Origin: a virus | IMG/VR virus record: IMGVR_UViG_3300027659_000219 | Location: 1 to 23,069 of that record | Length of the DNA stretch: 23,069 nt | Strand: one strand, 5' to 3' | Shown here: piece by piece, positions 1 to 6,906 of the stretch | Numbering within the stretch: the stretch's first letter is position 1 | Layout of the letters: every line of letters begins with the position of its first letter | The notes under the pieces: generated by a model | Told to the model about the DNA's origin: nothing | Databases searched by the model: none | Seen by the model: only the letters and a program-made list of their open reading frames with translations | Translations under genes and position numbers: made by a program

Positions 1-132
1 ACATAGGTGAGCGCCGAAAATCTTAGCCAACCCAATCAGGTAGTTCCCTGCGTTGTCATGGTATAGCTTAGGAGTGTCTTCATAGAAGTACGCCCAGTTT
101 GGGGGGTGAGGTGTGTTCATGCTTGTCTTCAT
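1..132 (-). CDS. Partial small phage protein, C-terminus beyond window
   Basis: Reading leftward, an open frame of 44 codons begins MKTSMNTPHPPNWAYFYED and runs off the left edge without a stop. The ATG at 132 overlaps the TGA of the gene before it (ATGA), and a GAGGAG ribosome-binding site lies 8 bases upstream. A second in-frame ATG at 120 is possible but has poorer spacing. The protein is not recognised. It is the last visible gene of the long leftward operon, and the coupled start supports it being real. Confidence 0.65.
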   Translation of the reverse strand, partial: MKTSMNTPHPPNWAYFYEDTPKLYHDNAGNYLIGLAKIFGAHLC

Positions 133-524
133 GTGTTCTTCTCCTCAAGTAGGGCGTCTGCCCACCGTGCGCCTTGAACGAACCCCTGTACAAAATCTGG
201 CTCGTCAGAAATTACCTCATTAGATATCTCCTGATGCGTCAGCCCCACCCAAGGGCGTTTTGCTGGCTCATCGGGGCAGTCTTCGCACTTTGTCGTGCAG
301 CGATTCATCTTCATGCACCAAGGCTCTTGTGCTGGCTGTGCCAATTCTTCAATACGCTTTTCCAACCTTTTGATTGTGGCTTCGTGGTATTGAATGATGG
401 TTGCGTCTACATCATGTTGCGCCCGTGCTTCCCACCCTTGAATAAAGGCGTTTCGTGAAACCATCAGCGCAGGGTTTGTCCACGCATCAGGCATACCTGT
501 CATCTTTTCAAATGCTTCTTTCAT
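129..524 (-). CDS. Phage hypothetical protein, 131 aa, with Cys cluster
   Basis: This soluble protein has an N-terminal AFIQGWEAR segment, of a kind seen in many phage accessory proteins. A short coiled-coil-like stretch follows (about residues 45-62, ATIKRLEKRIEEL), then a Cys cluster, CTTKCEDC, near residue 76 that could bind a metal. The C-terminus repeats the FVQG...ARWADALL style. A strong AGGAGG-type ribosome-binding site precedes ATG 524. The start overlaps the stop of the preceding gene by 4 bases, so the two are translationally coupled. Function is unknown. Confidence 0.8.
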   Translation of the reverse strand: MKEAFEKMTGMPDAWTNPALMVSRNAFIQGWEARAQHDVDATIIQYHEATIKRLEKRIEELAQPAQEPWCMKMNRCTTKCEDCPDEPAKRPWVGLTHQEISNEVISDEPDFVQGFVQGARWADALLEEKNT

Positions 525-733
525 TCCACCACCTCCTGCTTTGCGGTTAACCCCTCAAGGCGTTTAATCCGTGCCACGTTGTAGGCAACGATGGCGGTGT
601 GGTACTCCATGCTTGATTGATGGCGTAGCTTGGTGCGTTGCGCTTGTATCAGTTCCTCGGCGATGAGTTCGGCAGGGGTAGGCATCACCCAGTGGTTTAT
701 CAGCCATTCCCATACGTTTTTTAAGTGAGTCAT
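521..733 (-). CDS. Small phage protein, 70 aa, helical
   Basis: The protein has a Trp-rich start (VWEWLINHW) followed by a long amphipathic helix, AELIAEELIQAQRTKLRHQ...YHTAIVAYNVARIKRLEG. This AELIAxEL...YxxAxVAYxxARIxRLE pattern recurs in small proteins of beta- and gammaproteobacterial phages, from general familiarity rather than a search. A GAGGGG ribosome-binding site sits just upstream, and it overlaps both neighbours by 4 bases. No function is known. Confidence 0.8.
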   Translation of the reverse strand: MTHLKNVWEWLINHWVMPTPAELIAEELIQAQRTKLRHQSSMEYHTAIVAYNVARIKRLEGLTAKQEVVE

Positions 734-912
734 TCTCCCCTCGCTTTCATCATTGCGTCTGCGTATTTGTACGCTAGTTCTGCTATTTCAGAAATACCCA
801 TTGCAATTTCTGCGTCTGTCAATATCCCCTGTAGAGCCTTGGCTGCAAAGTAATCACGCAGGGTCATGCCTGTGTTCATGTTAGGGAGTGGAAATGCTGG
901 TGTGTTGTTCAT
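730..912 (-). CDS. Small phage protein, 60 aa (GMTLRDYFAAKAL type)
   Basis: The protein contains NTGMTLRDYFAAKALQG followed by AELAYKYADAMMKARGE. This combination is widespread in small phage and prophage accessory proteins of unknown role. The start at 912 overlaps the upstream stop by 4 bases and has little Shine-Dalgarno sequence, so translation probably depends on coupling. There are no membrane segments or Cys motifs. Confidence 0.85.
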   Translation of the reverse strand: MNNTPAFPLPNMNTGMTLRDYFAAKALQGILTDAEIAMGISEIAELAYKYADAMMKARGE

Positions 913-1124
913 TTGAAAATACTCTTAGTTAAAACGGTTTTAGTGGGTTCGCACTGCGCCACGCTCGATGGCTGTATGTAAATGATGTAACCCGCAACGA
1001 ATGCGACGGTTGCTACCATGCCAAGCAGTGTCATCAAATCAATAAAGCCATCCGACAGCCGTTCAAATATGGTAGGCGTTTCTTCTTCAACCATGTCGTC
1101 AAGTTGTTCTTTAGAGTAGGTCAT
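909..1124 (-). CDS. Small single-pass membrane protein, 71 aa
   Basis: An acidic N-terminal half (EQLDDMVEEETPT) is followed by one clear hydrophobic segment at about residues 30-50 (LMTLLGMVATVAFVAGYIIYI) and a short polar tail. It would be anchored in the inner membrane. It lacks the paired features of a holin cassette (no adjacent endolysin), so a lysis role is not supported. The ATG at 1124 overlaps the stop of the preceding gene and follows a purine-rich AAGGAG ribosome-binding site. Confidence 0.8.
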   Translation of the reverse strand: MTYSKEQLDDMVEEETPTIFERLSDGFIDLMTLLGMVATVAFVAGYIIYIQPSSVAQCEPTKTVLTKSIFK

Positions 1125-1360
1125 TCCCCTTCTCCTTGTTGGTACTGCACGTCATAGATGTCTGCAAGGTTCTTTATCAAGCTAGCGAATGTAACTTCGG
1201 CCTCAAGCGAGGTGAACACTAACGCATAGCTAAGCACCGCCAGCTTCATGCCGGGGTCTCTACCGCACATGCTCATCACTAACTCCACCTTAGCCTGTAC
1301 AGCTTTAGCTTCTTCCTTGGTGTCCATACCGGGAAATTCAATTCCATTAGCTTCACTCAT
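1121..1360 (-). CDS. Phage hypothetical protein, 79 aa
   Basis: This is a small, mostly helical protein starting MSEANGIEFPGMDTKEEAK. Its central stretch MKLAVLSYALVFTSLEAEV is moderately hydrophobic but contains charged residues, so it is more likely a buried helix than a membrane span. AAGGAG lies 7 bases before ATG 1360, and the start overlaps the stop of the 290-aa gene by 8 bases. No family is recognised. Confidence 0.8.
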   Translation of the reverse strand: MSEANGIEFPGMDTKEEAKAVQAKVELVMSMCGRDPGMKLAVLSYALVFTSLEAEVTFASLIKNLADIYDVQYQQGEGE

Positions 1361-2225
1361 TTGTTTCTCCTTCTTTATTTATAACAATAACAAACACTTC
1401 GTTGTTCACTCGGCAACCTACGCTAGATACAAACTGTCGTGGCTGCACTAACTTCAACATACCTAGCTTTCCACGCATGTCGAAAGGGAGCGTAGTATCG
1501 TCGTAAAGTTGTACATCTTCAAGAATTTTTACTAAGTACTTACCCTGATCTACAATAATCAACGCTGTCTCTCCATTCCCGTCCATTAGACGGCTTCGGA
1601 TGTCTTCGATAGTGGCACTCTCCTCCATCAGCCTTCCGTTCTCTTGCATAGCCAATACCACATCAGGGTCATTGACTCGATTTACATATTCTGTAAACGC
1701 AGCGGAACCCTCGGGTGTATTGATAAACTCCTTCGCCGCTTCTCGTATATGTATGTCGTGTTGACTCTGCTCTCGCTTCTTCTCACGCCCCATGTCATAC
1801 ACAACTTGCTGTGCTGCCTCTTTAGCCTGTGATATTCTCTCTACCGTTGACTCAGGGTAAAACCATTTCTTCACTAGGGCTAGGGCTTTCTTATCATCCG
1901 TAGTAGTTATGTAGTTTGATCGCCGCATAGAATCACGTATGCGCTTGTTGCTGACTGCGATAATGGATACACGGCTACCCTCACGATACTTGTGGTCTCG
2001 CTTGATAGTCCCTAGCTTTTCACCGTTTACGGATACTTCAAAGCCATGCGCCATGCAACGCTTGCCGCTACCGTAGTCATCGACTTGGGCTTCTACTGCT
2101 TTGAAACGCCAAAGCGGATTCTTTGTTGCCAGTTCCCATATCACGTTAGATATGATTCCATTCACATCGTAGTTGTCTGCTTCCTTATCGGGGCGTATTA
2201 CGTTGCTCAATTCCATCGGGTTCAT
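1353..2225 (-). CDS. Phage hypothetical protein, 290 aa
   Basis: This is one of the larger unrecognised proteins of the leftward operon. Residues 25-120 form a mixed alpha/beta segment (NPLWRFKAVEAQVDDYGSG...VSVNGEKLGTIKRDHKYREGSRVSIIAVSNKRIR). A charged helical middle follows (about 130-220), then a beta-rich C-terminus (ALIIVDQGKYLVKIL...VIVINKEGE). AGGAGA precedes ATG 2225. It follows the DUF3150-like gene by 10 bases and may belong to the same ATPase/VWA module, but that rests on position only. Confidence 0.82.
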   Translation of the reverse strand: MNPMELSNVIRPDKEADNYDVNGIISNVIWELATKNPLWRFKAVEAQVDDYGSGKRCMAHGFEVSVNGEKLGTIKRDHKYREGSRVSIIAVSNKRIRDSMRRSNYITTTDDKKALALVKKWFYPESTVERISQAKEAAQQVVYDMGREKKREQSQHDIHIREAAKEFINTPEGSAAFTEYVNRVNDPDVVLAMQENGRLMEESATIEDIRSRLMDGNGETALIIVDQGKYLVKILEDVQLYDDTTLPFDMRGKLGMLKLVQPRQFVSSVGCRVNNEVFVIVINKEGETNE

Positions 2226-2235
2226 ATAGTTCTCC

Positions 2236-3090
2236 TTACCAATTAAACTTACCTAAGATCGAATCGACCTTAGCCTTGAGGTCATTGCGTGACCCTGCAT
2301 CTTCTTTGATAGACTCTAAGTTAGCACCTAACATTGTTAGCTCTACTTGCCTACGTGCTTCCTCCAACACTAAGTCGTTAGTGACATTTAGTTTTGTCAA
2401 CAGCTCGCACAGCTCAAGCGGGTTGCTAATCAATGAGTCGTGGTAACGCTTCTTGTCGTCATCGTCCTTGCTCTCGGCTAGCTTCTCAGAGATACCCACT
2501 AGCATCTTGTGTAGCTTCTCCCAAGGGGCTCGCATTGCATCCTTGACACGCTCATCGAACTTGTCTTGGAACTCAGCTCGCACATCCTCTAAGTCATTCG
2601 CAGGTATATCCAAGCGGAAGTCACCTGAGTCGGGCATAGGGTTGATAGACTGACGGAACCCAAACTTCTTCCTGACTTCCTCAAGGTCGGGGTAGTCGTC
2701 GGCTTTGTATAGCCCTTGCAACGCAGTAGGCGCATCTGCTACTAGGCGTGGGTACTCGATAAAGAAGTTGTTACACATCATGTCGAATGTCTTTTCAAAC
2801 CCATTCATGGTCTGCTTGTATTCCATAAACAGCTTGGTCGGCAACATGCGCTCGCCCTTATCGGCCCACGGTAAGGTATGCTGATTGTGATACAGGCGTA
2901 CCCGTGATGCGAACTTCTCGATGTCTTTGCGTAGGCTAGTACCTGCAAACAGATTCTTCTTGGTCTGACTTGCACCCTTCACCGCACCCGCATCACTGTT
3001 CACCTTGTCGGTCATCTCCCGATCAATCTTAGACGCAGGCCACACACTAATGTTCAACTCCACTAACACTGCTGATGTACTAATACTCAT
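2236..3090 (-). CDS. DUF3150-like protein
   Basis: The middle of the protein carries the pattern I associate with DUF3150: hTLPWxDxGxRxLPxxxFxEY (about residues 72-90), then a Phe-rich stretch, YPRLVADA, LYxxDDYPDxEEVRKKFGF (about 125-147) and MPDSGDFRLDI. DUF3150 proteins commonly sit beside MoxR/CobS-type AAA+ ATPases and VWA (CobT-like) proteins in mobile elements and phages, which matches this operon. The biochemical role is unknown; it may be an adaptor or substrate of the ATPase complex. It has a GGAG ribosome-binding site, and its start lies 2 bases from the upstream stop. One copy of the 13-bp palindrome lies in its C-terminal third, encoding LTMLG. Confidence 0.7.
   Translation of the reverse strand: MSISTSAVLVELNISVWPASKIDREMTDKVNSDAGAVKGASQTKKNLFAGTSLRKDIEKFASRVRLYHNQHTLPWADKGERMLPTKLFMEYKQTMNGFEKTFDMMCNNFFIEYPRLVADAPTALQGLYKADDYPDLEEVRKKFGFRQSINPMPDSGDFRLDIPANDLEDVRAEFQDKFDERVKDAMRAPWEKLHKMLVGISEKLAESKDDDDKKRYHDSLISNPLELCELLTKLNVTNDLVLEEARRQVELTMLGANLESIKEDAGSRNDLKAKVDSILGKFNW
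2327..2341. promoter_or_regulatory. Palindrome copy 1 (CTAACATTGTTAG)
   Basis: The 13-base core is intact. The outer pair is imperfect (C on the left, C instead of G on the right). It lies within the DUF3150-like coding sequence and reads there as L-T-M-L-G. Confidence 0.8.
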
Positions 3091-3091
3091 T

Positions 3092-3298
3092 TCATTTCTC
3101 CATTAAAAGTTTTACAAATCCTATCGCTTCTACTCGTGTATCCACACGGGCTAACACTGTTGCCTCTGTACCCCTAAGTCCGGTGTAGTCTTTTTTCAGC
3201 ACTAGCCAAGCATCCTTAGTTTTCAACACGCCGTAAATTACATCCTCCCATCGGTCGAAGCGTTCAAACCACTCGGCTGCATCTCGGTTGATAGCCAT
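3092..3298 (-). CDS. Small phage protein, 68 aa, paralogue of its neighbour
   Basis: This is an alpha/beta protein ending ...ARVDTRVEAIGFVKLLMEK. The C-terminal motif AIGFVKLL is also the end of the next gene upstream (3301-3504), and 3' DNA is shared too (AAAAGTTTTACAAATCCTAT near both stops), so the pair looks like a tandem duplication. I chose ATG 3298 over GTG 3304 because GAGGGA lies at proper distance only from the ATG. Function is unknown. Confidence 0.75.
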   Translation of the reverse strand: MAINRDAAEWFERFDRWEDVIYGVLKTKDAWLVLKKDYTGLRGTEATVLARVDTRVEAIGFVKLLMEK

Positions 3299-3300
3299 AC

Positions 3301-3504
3301 TCACTCCCTCAAAAGTTTTACAAATCCTATCGCTGCTTCCATAGCTTTCTCTTGGGTCTCGTACGTAATGAATACCGGTACTTGCTTATCCGTACCTCTC
3401 ACAACTACACGGAACCCATCACCGTAAGGCCGCACATACGCTAGTCTGAGGGTATCAGTACTCGCATGTAAGTCCACGGCGGCATCGTTACCTATCCAAT
3501 ACAT
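3301..3504 (-). CDS. Small phage protein, 67 aa, paralogue of its neighbour
   Basis: This beta-rich protein (LRLAYVRPYGDGFRVVVRG...VPVFITYETQEKAMEAA) finishes with AIGFVKLLRE, almost the same C-terminus as the gene immediately downstream. The layout, two or three strands followed by a helix starting T-x-E-x-A, is also seen in the 68-aa protein at 8600-8806. AAGGAG precedes ATG 3504. No function is known. Confidence 0.78.
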   Translation of the reverse strand: MYWIGNDAAVDLHASTDTLRLAYVRPYGDGFRVVVRGTDKQVPVFITYETQEKAMEAAIGFVKLLRE

Positions 3505-3508
3505 CTCA

Positions 3509-3739
3509 CTACTCCTTAACAGGTTTACCTGCCAACTTAGCCATGTTGTACAGGCTGTTGGTAAGCGAGGTCAGCGTGAACTGTTTGTCGTTCTCGTACA
3601 CATGGTAGGTAGTACCACCGTCCTCCTCCTTGCGCCACTTCTGCTCATACAGCTCGGCCTTCTCTAGGATGTCGGCGATAGTCACCGCATCCTTGTTGCT
3701 CATCACGTACTTCGTGTAACCTAACTCCACAATCATCAT
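3509..3739 (-). CDS. Small phage protein, 76 aa
   Basis: It starts MMIVELGYTKYVMSNKDAVTIADILEKAELYEQKW, with a central segment TTYHVYENDKQFTLTSL. A longer frame to 3796 exists, but ATG 3739 has a good AAGGAG site overlapping the stop of the VWA gene. The extension would lie wholly inside that gene, so the short form is preferred. It is not recognised; position suggests co-expression with the VWA protein. Confidence 0.75.
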   Translation of the reverse strand: MMIVELGYTKYVMSNKDAVTIADILEKAELYEQKWRKEEDGGTTYHVYENDKQFTLTSLTNSLYNMAKLAGKPVKE

Positions 3740-3749
3740 GTCACTCTCC

Positions 3750-4982
3750 TTATTCTTGAATATGAATTGTCTTACCGTTGGGTGCAACCACATCATTACC
3801 TCCCATAATCGCCCACAGTACAGGCGCAGTCCAGTCGTTGCCCCAATCGTTGCCTACGTATCCGTCAGTAAGAACAATGATGCACTGGGGCTCGATCTTC
3901 TTCTCAACTAGATATGTACTCACGCAGCTTGGTGATGTACCACCACCGCCTCGGGGTTTGGTAGAGCTAACAATGTTAGGTACTTCCACCTCGGTGTATG
4001 TCTCATGCGCAGCCACCTCGCTGTCCCAATAGATCAAGTCCACAGTCTCAGGGCTGACCTCCTCGGCGATACCCTTGACCTCGGCTAAGAACTCTGACAA
4101 CTCATCTTGTCCAATTGAACCCGATGTATCAATGGCTACTACGATATGCCCAACCTTCTCACCAATCATGCTAGGCATGTACGTACCCGTAGTCAGGAAT
4201 CGGCGATTAGGTTTGCGCCACGATGACGTATCCTTGCTGCTGCAAATAGCTTTCACATAGTCACGCAGTACCTCACGCCAATTGACCTTGGGCTCGAGCA
4301 TCTCTTGAAGCTCACGGTCAAGCCCACCTGCGCCTTCGCCAACTTCTTTCTTGTGTGACATCAACCCCTGACGGATAGCTTGGTCAATGTCTCTAGCCAA
4401 CTCCTTCTTCTCATCGGCGGTCATCTCCTCAGCACCACCCCAATCATGGTCGTCTAGACCATCACCGCCACCACCACCTCCACCACCTCCACCACCACCA
4501 CCACCACCACCACCACCTTCCTCTTGCTCATCCTTGAGAATGTCGAACACTTGCTTGGAGTTCATACCCTTGAAGCGAGCATCACACAAACCCATCGGCT
4601 TACCCTGCATCTCGCCGTCCTTGTATATGGGCATTGCGATTACGGTCTCGGTCGGATCGAGTTCTTTGAGCATCCAGTTAATGACGTAGTCACAAGCGGC
4701 ATTGGCTAGCTTCGCATCCTCATCGTGTAGCTTCTTCCATGTTGTCAGGTGACGGTACATCTTGTGCCCTGCCTCGTGTGCAATCACAAAGCAAAGCTCG
4801 GCCTCACGCAGGTTCTTCACAAACTCACGCCCGTATATCTCATCTCGCCCGTTGGTGCACGCAGTAGGAATGTTATCTGCTACTTTAGTACGCCCAACCA
4901 TCATCACGCCTTGCAACAATGCGAACTTAGGGTTGCGCATCAACGTGATCTTCGCCTTCTGTAATTTCCGTTCTTCTAACAT
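3750..4982 (-). CDS. VWA-like metallopeptidase-domain protein (DUF2201 type)
   Basis: A 410-aa two-domain protein. Residues 1-150 carry HEAGH at 69-73 (a zincin HExxH signature), preceded by CFVIA and followed by DYVINWMLKEL near 98-107; this matches the putative metallopeptidase domain found with DUF2201. An 18-residue polyglycine linker (156-173) and an acidic spacer follow. The C-terminal half (about 277-410) is a VWA-like domain with a MIDAS-type metal site: DTSGS at 285-289, Thr349 in GGGGTS, and LTDG with Asp373. Proteins of this type pair with MoxR-like AAA+ ATPases, and one is encoded three genes upstream in the same operon. The protease activity is inferred from the motif only. The start codon lies inside a palindrome copy, with AAGGAG 7 bases before it. 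Confidence 0.88.
   Translation of the reverse strand: MLEERKLQKAKITLMRNPKFALLQGVMMVGRTKVADNIPTACTNGRDEIYGREFVKNLREAELCFVIAHEAGHKMYRHLTTWKKLHDEDAKLANAACDYVINWMLKELDPTETVIAMPIYKDGEMQGKPMGLCDARFKGMNSKQVFDILKDEQEEGGGGGGGGGGGGGGGGGGDGLDDHDWGGAEEMTADEKKELARDIDQAIRQGLMSHKKEVGEGAGGLDRELQEMLEPKVNWREVLRDYVKAICSSKDTSSWRKPNRRFLTTGTYMPSMIGEKVGHIVVAIDTSGSIGQDELSEFLAEVKGIAEEVSPETVDLIYWDSEVAAHETYTEVEVPNIVSSTKPRGGGGTSPSCVSTYLVEKKIEPQCIIVLTDGYVGNDWGNDWTAPVLWAIMGGNDVVAPNGKTIHIQE
3966..3980. promoter_or_regulatory. Palindrome copy 2 (CTAACAATGTTAG)
   Basis: Core intact, one outer mismatch. It lies inside the VWA domain coding region and reads there as P-N-I-V-S, a different reading phase from copy 1. Confidence 0.8.
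4464..4517. repeat. GGT-rich trinucleotide microsatellite (polyglycine)
   Basis: Eighteen consecutive glycine codons on the minus strand, mostly GGT with two GGA and one GGC. It forms a flexible linker between the HExxH domain and the VWA domain. Length change by slippage would be in frame, altering only linker length. Confidence 0.95.
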
Positions 4983-4989
4983 TGTTAGC
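4975..4989. promoter_or_regulatory. Palindrome copy 3 across the VWA start codon
   Basis: The core CTAACATTGTTAG (4976-4988) covers the ATG of the VWA gene (4982-4980 on the minus strand) and directly follows its AAGGAG. Bound protein, or the 5-bp RNA hairpin it can form, would lie on the initiation site. Confidence 0.8.
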
Positions 4990-5293
4990 TCCTTAATTTA
5001 ATAGCCTTCTCTACTATCTCGGCCTCACTGATTAACATTAACAACACCGCCTCCATCTGCGCAGGGTCGGATGTCTCTAGTACCACGTTCCTCTTGTTGC
5101 CGTCTCCACGGTTCTCCCACCTAATCAACACGCATTGGTACTGCTCCCCTTCTTTCAGTGCGAACATCTTGGTCTCGAAATGCAAGTGATAGTTGTACCC
5201 CATCCGGTGCAGATACCTGTGCATGTCTTGCACCCTGTCCCACCTAGCAGGTAATCTACCCTCTAACGCCTTGTCTATCTTTATGTATAGCAT
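4985..5293 (-). CDS. Phage hypothetical protein, 102 aa
   Basis: Starts MLYIKIDKALEGRLPARWDRVQDMHRYLHRMGYNYHLHF; the middle is beta-rich (QCVLIRWENR, RNVVLETSDPAQ) and the C-terminus helical. An optimal AGGAGG lies 7 bases from ATG 5293. It sits between the MGYRSD-type gene and the VWA gene in the same operon. It is unrecognised, and no metal or nucleotide motif is visible. Confidence 0.8.
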   Translation of the reverse strand: MLYIKIDKALEGRLPARWDRVQDMHRYLHRMGYNYHLHFETKMFALKEGEQYQCVLIRWENRGDGNKRNVVLETSDPAQMEAVLLMLISEAEIVEKAIKLRS

Positions 5294-5295
5294 TG

Positions 5296-5676
5296 TCAGT
5301 CCTCCTGAAAATCCGTCTCAATGCTTCGACTAACAGTAAGCAAGTAGCTACAGTTACCTTCGCTATCAAGCTCTATGTCCTCAGTGTTTTCGCCTATGCG
5401 TATAAACTCATACACCCACGGGAACGAATCCTCCCCGCTAGATATTAAATCCCTGTACGCAGCAACGAACTTGTCGAACGCAGCTACATCGATGTAGTTC
5501 GGATACCACTTAACATCCTCTGCGCTGAACACATATCCGTAGCAGTGCTTACTCTTAATACGCTTCAAGCTCCACTCTTTATTCGGGAAGTTCTCGTCTA
5601 TGTATAGCTTGAGCACGGGCCACTTCTCTTCTTGCTCGGTGTAGAACACCGCTTTAATATCGCTTCTGTATCCCAT
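5296..5676 (-). CDS. MGYRSD-type phage protein, 126 aa
   Basis: The N-terminus MGYRSDIKAVFYT resembles a family of small phage and bacterial proteins opening MGYRSDV, followed by aromatic, mixed alpha/beta sequence (KWYPNYIDVAAFDKFVAAY, FPWVYEFIRIGENTEDIE). The acidic ENTEDIELDSEG segment near the end fits the usual pattern. The function of this family is not established. GAGGTG precedes ATG 5676, and the gene starts 9 bases after the MoxR-like gene, so the two are surely co-transcribed. Confidence 0.8.
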   Translation of the reverse strand: MGYRSDIKAVFYTEQEEKWPVLKLYIDENFPNKEWSLKRIKSKHCYGYVFSAEDVKWYPNYIDVAAFDKFVAAYRDLISSGEDSFPWVYEFIRIGENTEDIELDSEGNCSYLLTVSRSIETDFQED

Positions 5677-5684
5677 ACATCACC

Positions 5685-6749
5685 TCACAGTAAGTCTTGG
5701 TTCTTGGCTACCCAGTTGGCAAACGCCTTGCTGCTGAACGCAATGTTCTGCTTGCTTACCGCCTTGGCAATGTTGATACAGAACACCGCTTGCCACTCGG
5801 CATCGAACCGCTCCAAATACTCCATGAATGGTGCGATGGTCTCCTTGGTTACTCGGCTGATGGCTCCGAATACAACGATAGAACATGCGCCGGGGCTCGT
5901 GGGTACTGATGCTGTCTTAGGACTAGCGATGGTTGACTCCCATGTCGGTAGTTGGTCGGCGAACTCAATGTACGCTTGCATGTCTCGTGCACCGCTCTCA
6001 CCGATAGCACCAGTCAACGCTGCAATCACCGCATCGGCATCGTTATCCTTGCGGGTACTGACAATGTTGGCTGCTGTCTCTAGAGAGCGAGGAGATACGA
6101 AAGCGTTTTGGTTGCGCTTAGGGTTGTAGATGTAAGGGTTGTCGGCTTGCCCACCCTCGGTATACGAAGCCAACACCTGCGGGAATCGGCTCACCCATGC
6201 AATCACCTCGGGCGCAATGTCCTTGGTAATCGCCCACTCAATCCACTGCTCGGCATTGGGCTTGCTGATAGTCACGGGCACTAAGCGGTTACGGCTATGT
6301 GCTTTCAAGTTGTCACCCACACCATCGGTCGTCAAGTTACCAGTCAAGAACACAATGCAGTCCTTGTTCAACGCAATGTCGCCCAAGCGTGGGTTGGCCT
6401 TCTCCAACATCGGGTGCAGCATATTCTTCACTGGGTCTGCGCCCTTGGTGAACTCATCCAACATGATTACCACAGGCTTGCCTTCATGCACCTTGAACCG
6501 TGCGTTGGGGTAATAGCGGGTCGTCTTGGTCTCGTGGTCAATCACAGGCATCGCAATGTCGCCCAAGTCCATATTGGGTACGTCAATATACGCATGCTCA
6601 TAACCTAGCCGTTCGGAGATCATCTCCAACAGGGAACTCTTGCCAATCCCCGGCTCGCCCTGCAACAGGAAGCGGGTTGTTGGGTTGCTGCAAATTAAGT
6701 TTGCTGCTTGCTTGAGCGTGATGCTCTTACCAAATGATACTTCAGCCAT
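5685..6749 (-). CDS. MoxR-like AAA+ ATPase
   Basis: A 354-aa AAA+ protein. Walker A GEPGIGKSS is at 31-39, Walker B VVIMLDEF at 93-100, sensor-1 Asn in LTGN at 135-138, and an Arg-finger-like SRNR at 152-155. The DLGDIAMPVI segment between the Walker motifs is typical of the MoxR/CbbQ/CobS branch. These ATPases work as ring-shaped remodelling chaperones with VWA partners (compare RavA-ViaA, CbbQ-CbbO, NorQ-NorD). Here it heads an operon with a DUF2201/VWA protein and a DUF3150-like protein. AAGGA precedes ATG 6749. Transcription is expected from the promoter at 6842-6870, through a leader holding a palindrome copy. Confidence 0.92.
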   Translation of the reverse strand: MAEVSFGKSITLKQAANLICSNPTTRFLLQGEPGIGKSSLLEMISERLGYEHAYIDVPNMDLGDIAMPVIDHETKTTRYYPNARFKVHEGKPVVIMLDEFTKGADPVKNMLHPMLEKANPRLGDIALNKDCIVFLTGNLTTDGVGDNLKAHSRNRLVPVTISKPNAEQWIEWAITKDIAPEVIAWVSRFPQVLASYTEGGQADNPYIYNPKRNQNAFVSPRSLETAANIVSTRKDNDADAVIAALTGAIGESGARDMQAYIEFADQLPTWESTIASPKTASVPTSPGACSIVVFGAISRVTKETIAPFMEYLERFDAEWQAVFCINIAKAVSKQNIAFSSKAFANWVAKNQDLL

Positions 6750-6777
6750 TTTGATTCCTTCTAATTACTCTGATATA

Positions 6778-6792
6778 CCTAACATTGTTAGG
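6778..6792. promoter_or_regulatory. Palindrome copy 4 in the ATPase operon leader
   Basis: A perfect 15-bp CCTAACATTGTTAGG, about 45-55 bases downstream of the predicted transcription start and 28 bases before the ATPase start codon. The position equals that of copy 7 relative to its promoter. Confidence 0.85.
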
Positions 6793-6841
6793 CCACTTTC
6801 TAACTACACTAGCAAGGCAGAATTACCCCGCTAGAACACAT

Positions 6842-6870
6842 ATTATACCACAGTGTGATACATAAGTCAA
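6842..6870 (-). promoter_or_regulatory. Sigma70-type promoter P1 for the ATPase operon
   Basis: On the minus strand, TTGACT (6870-6865), 17 bases, then TATAAT (6847-6842), with an extended -10 TGG in front. The -35 side shares a 15-base block, AAGTCAAGCGTAAGC, with P2. This is near-consensus and should be strong; start of transcription is expected near 6835. Confidence 0.85.
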
Positions 6871-6906
6871 GCGTAAGCTCGACCTTTACACTCAAAAAAC
6901 CCACCT

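Noticed and set aside
909-1124. Holin
   Set aside because: A single membrane segment alone is not enough, and there is no endolysin or spanin gene nearby.
4387-4689. Plus-strand frame with a long polyproline run
   Set aside because: It is the antisense of the polyglycine linker in the VWA gene, whose start, ribosome-binding site and domain motifs are clear.
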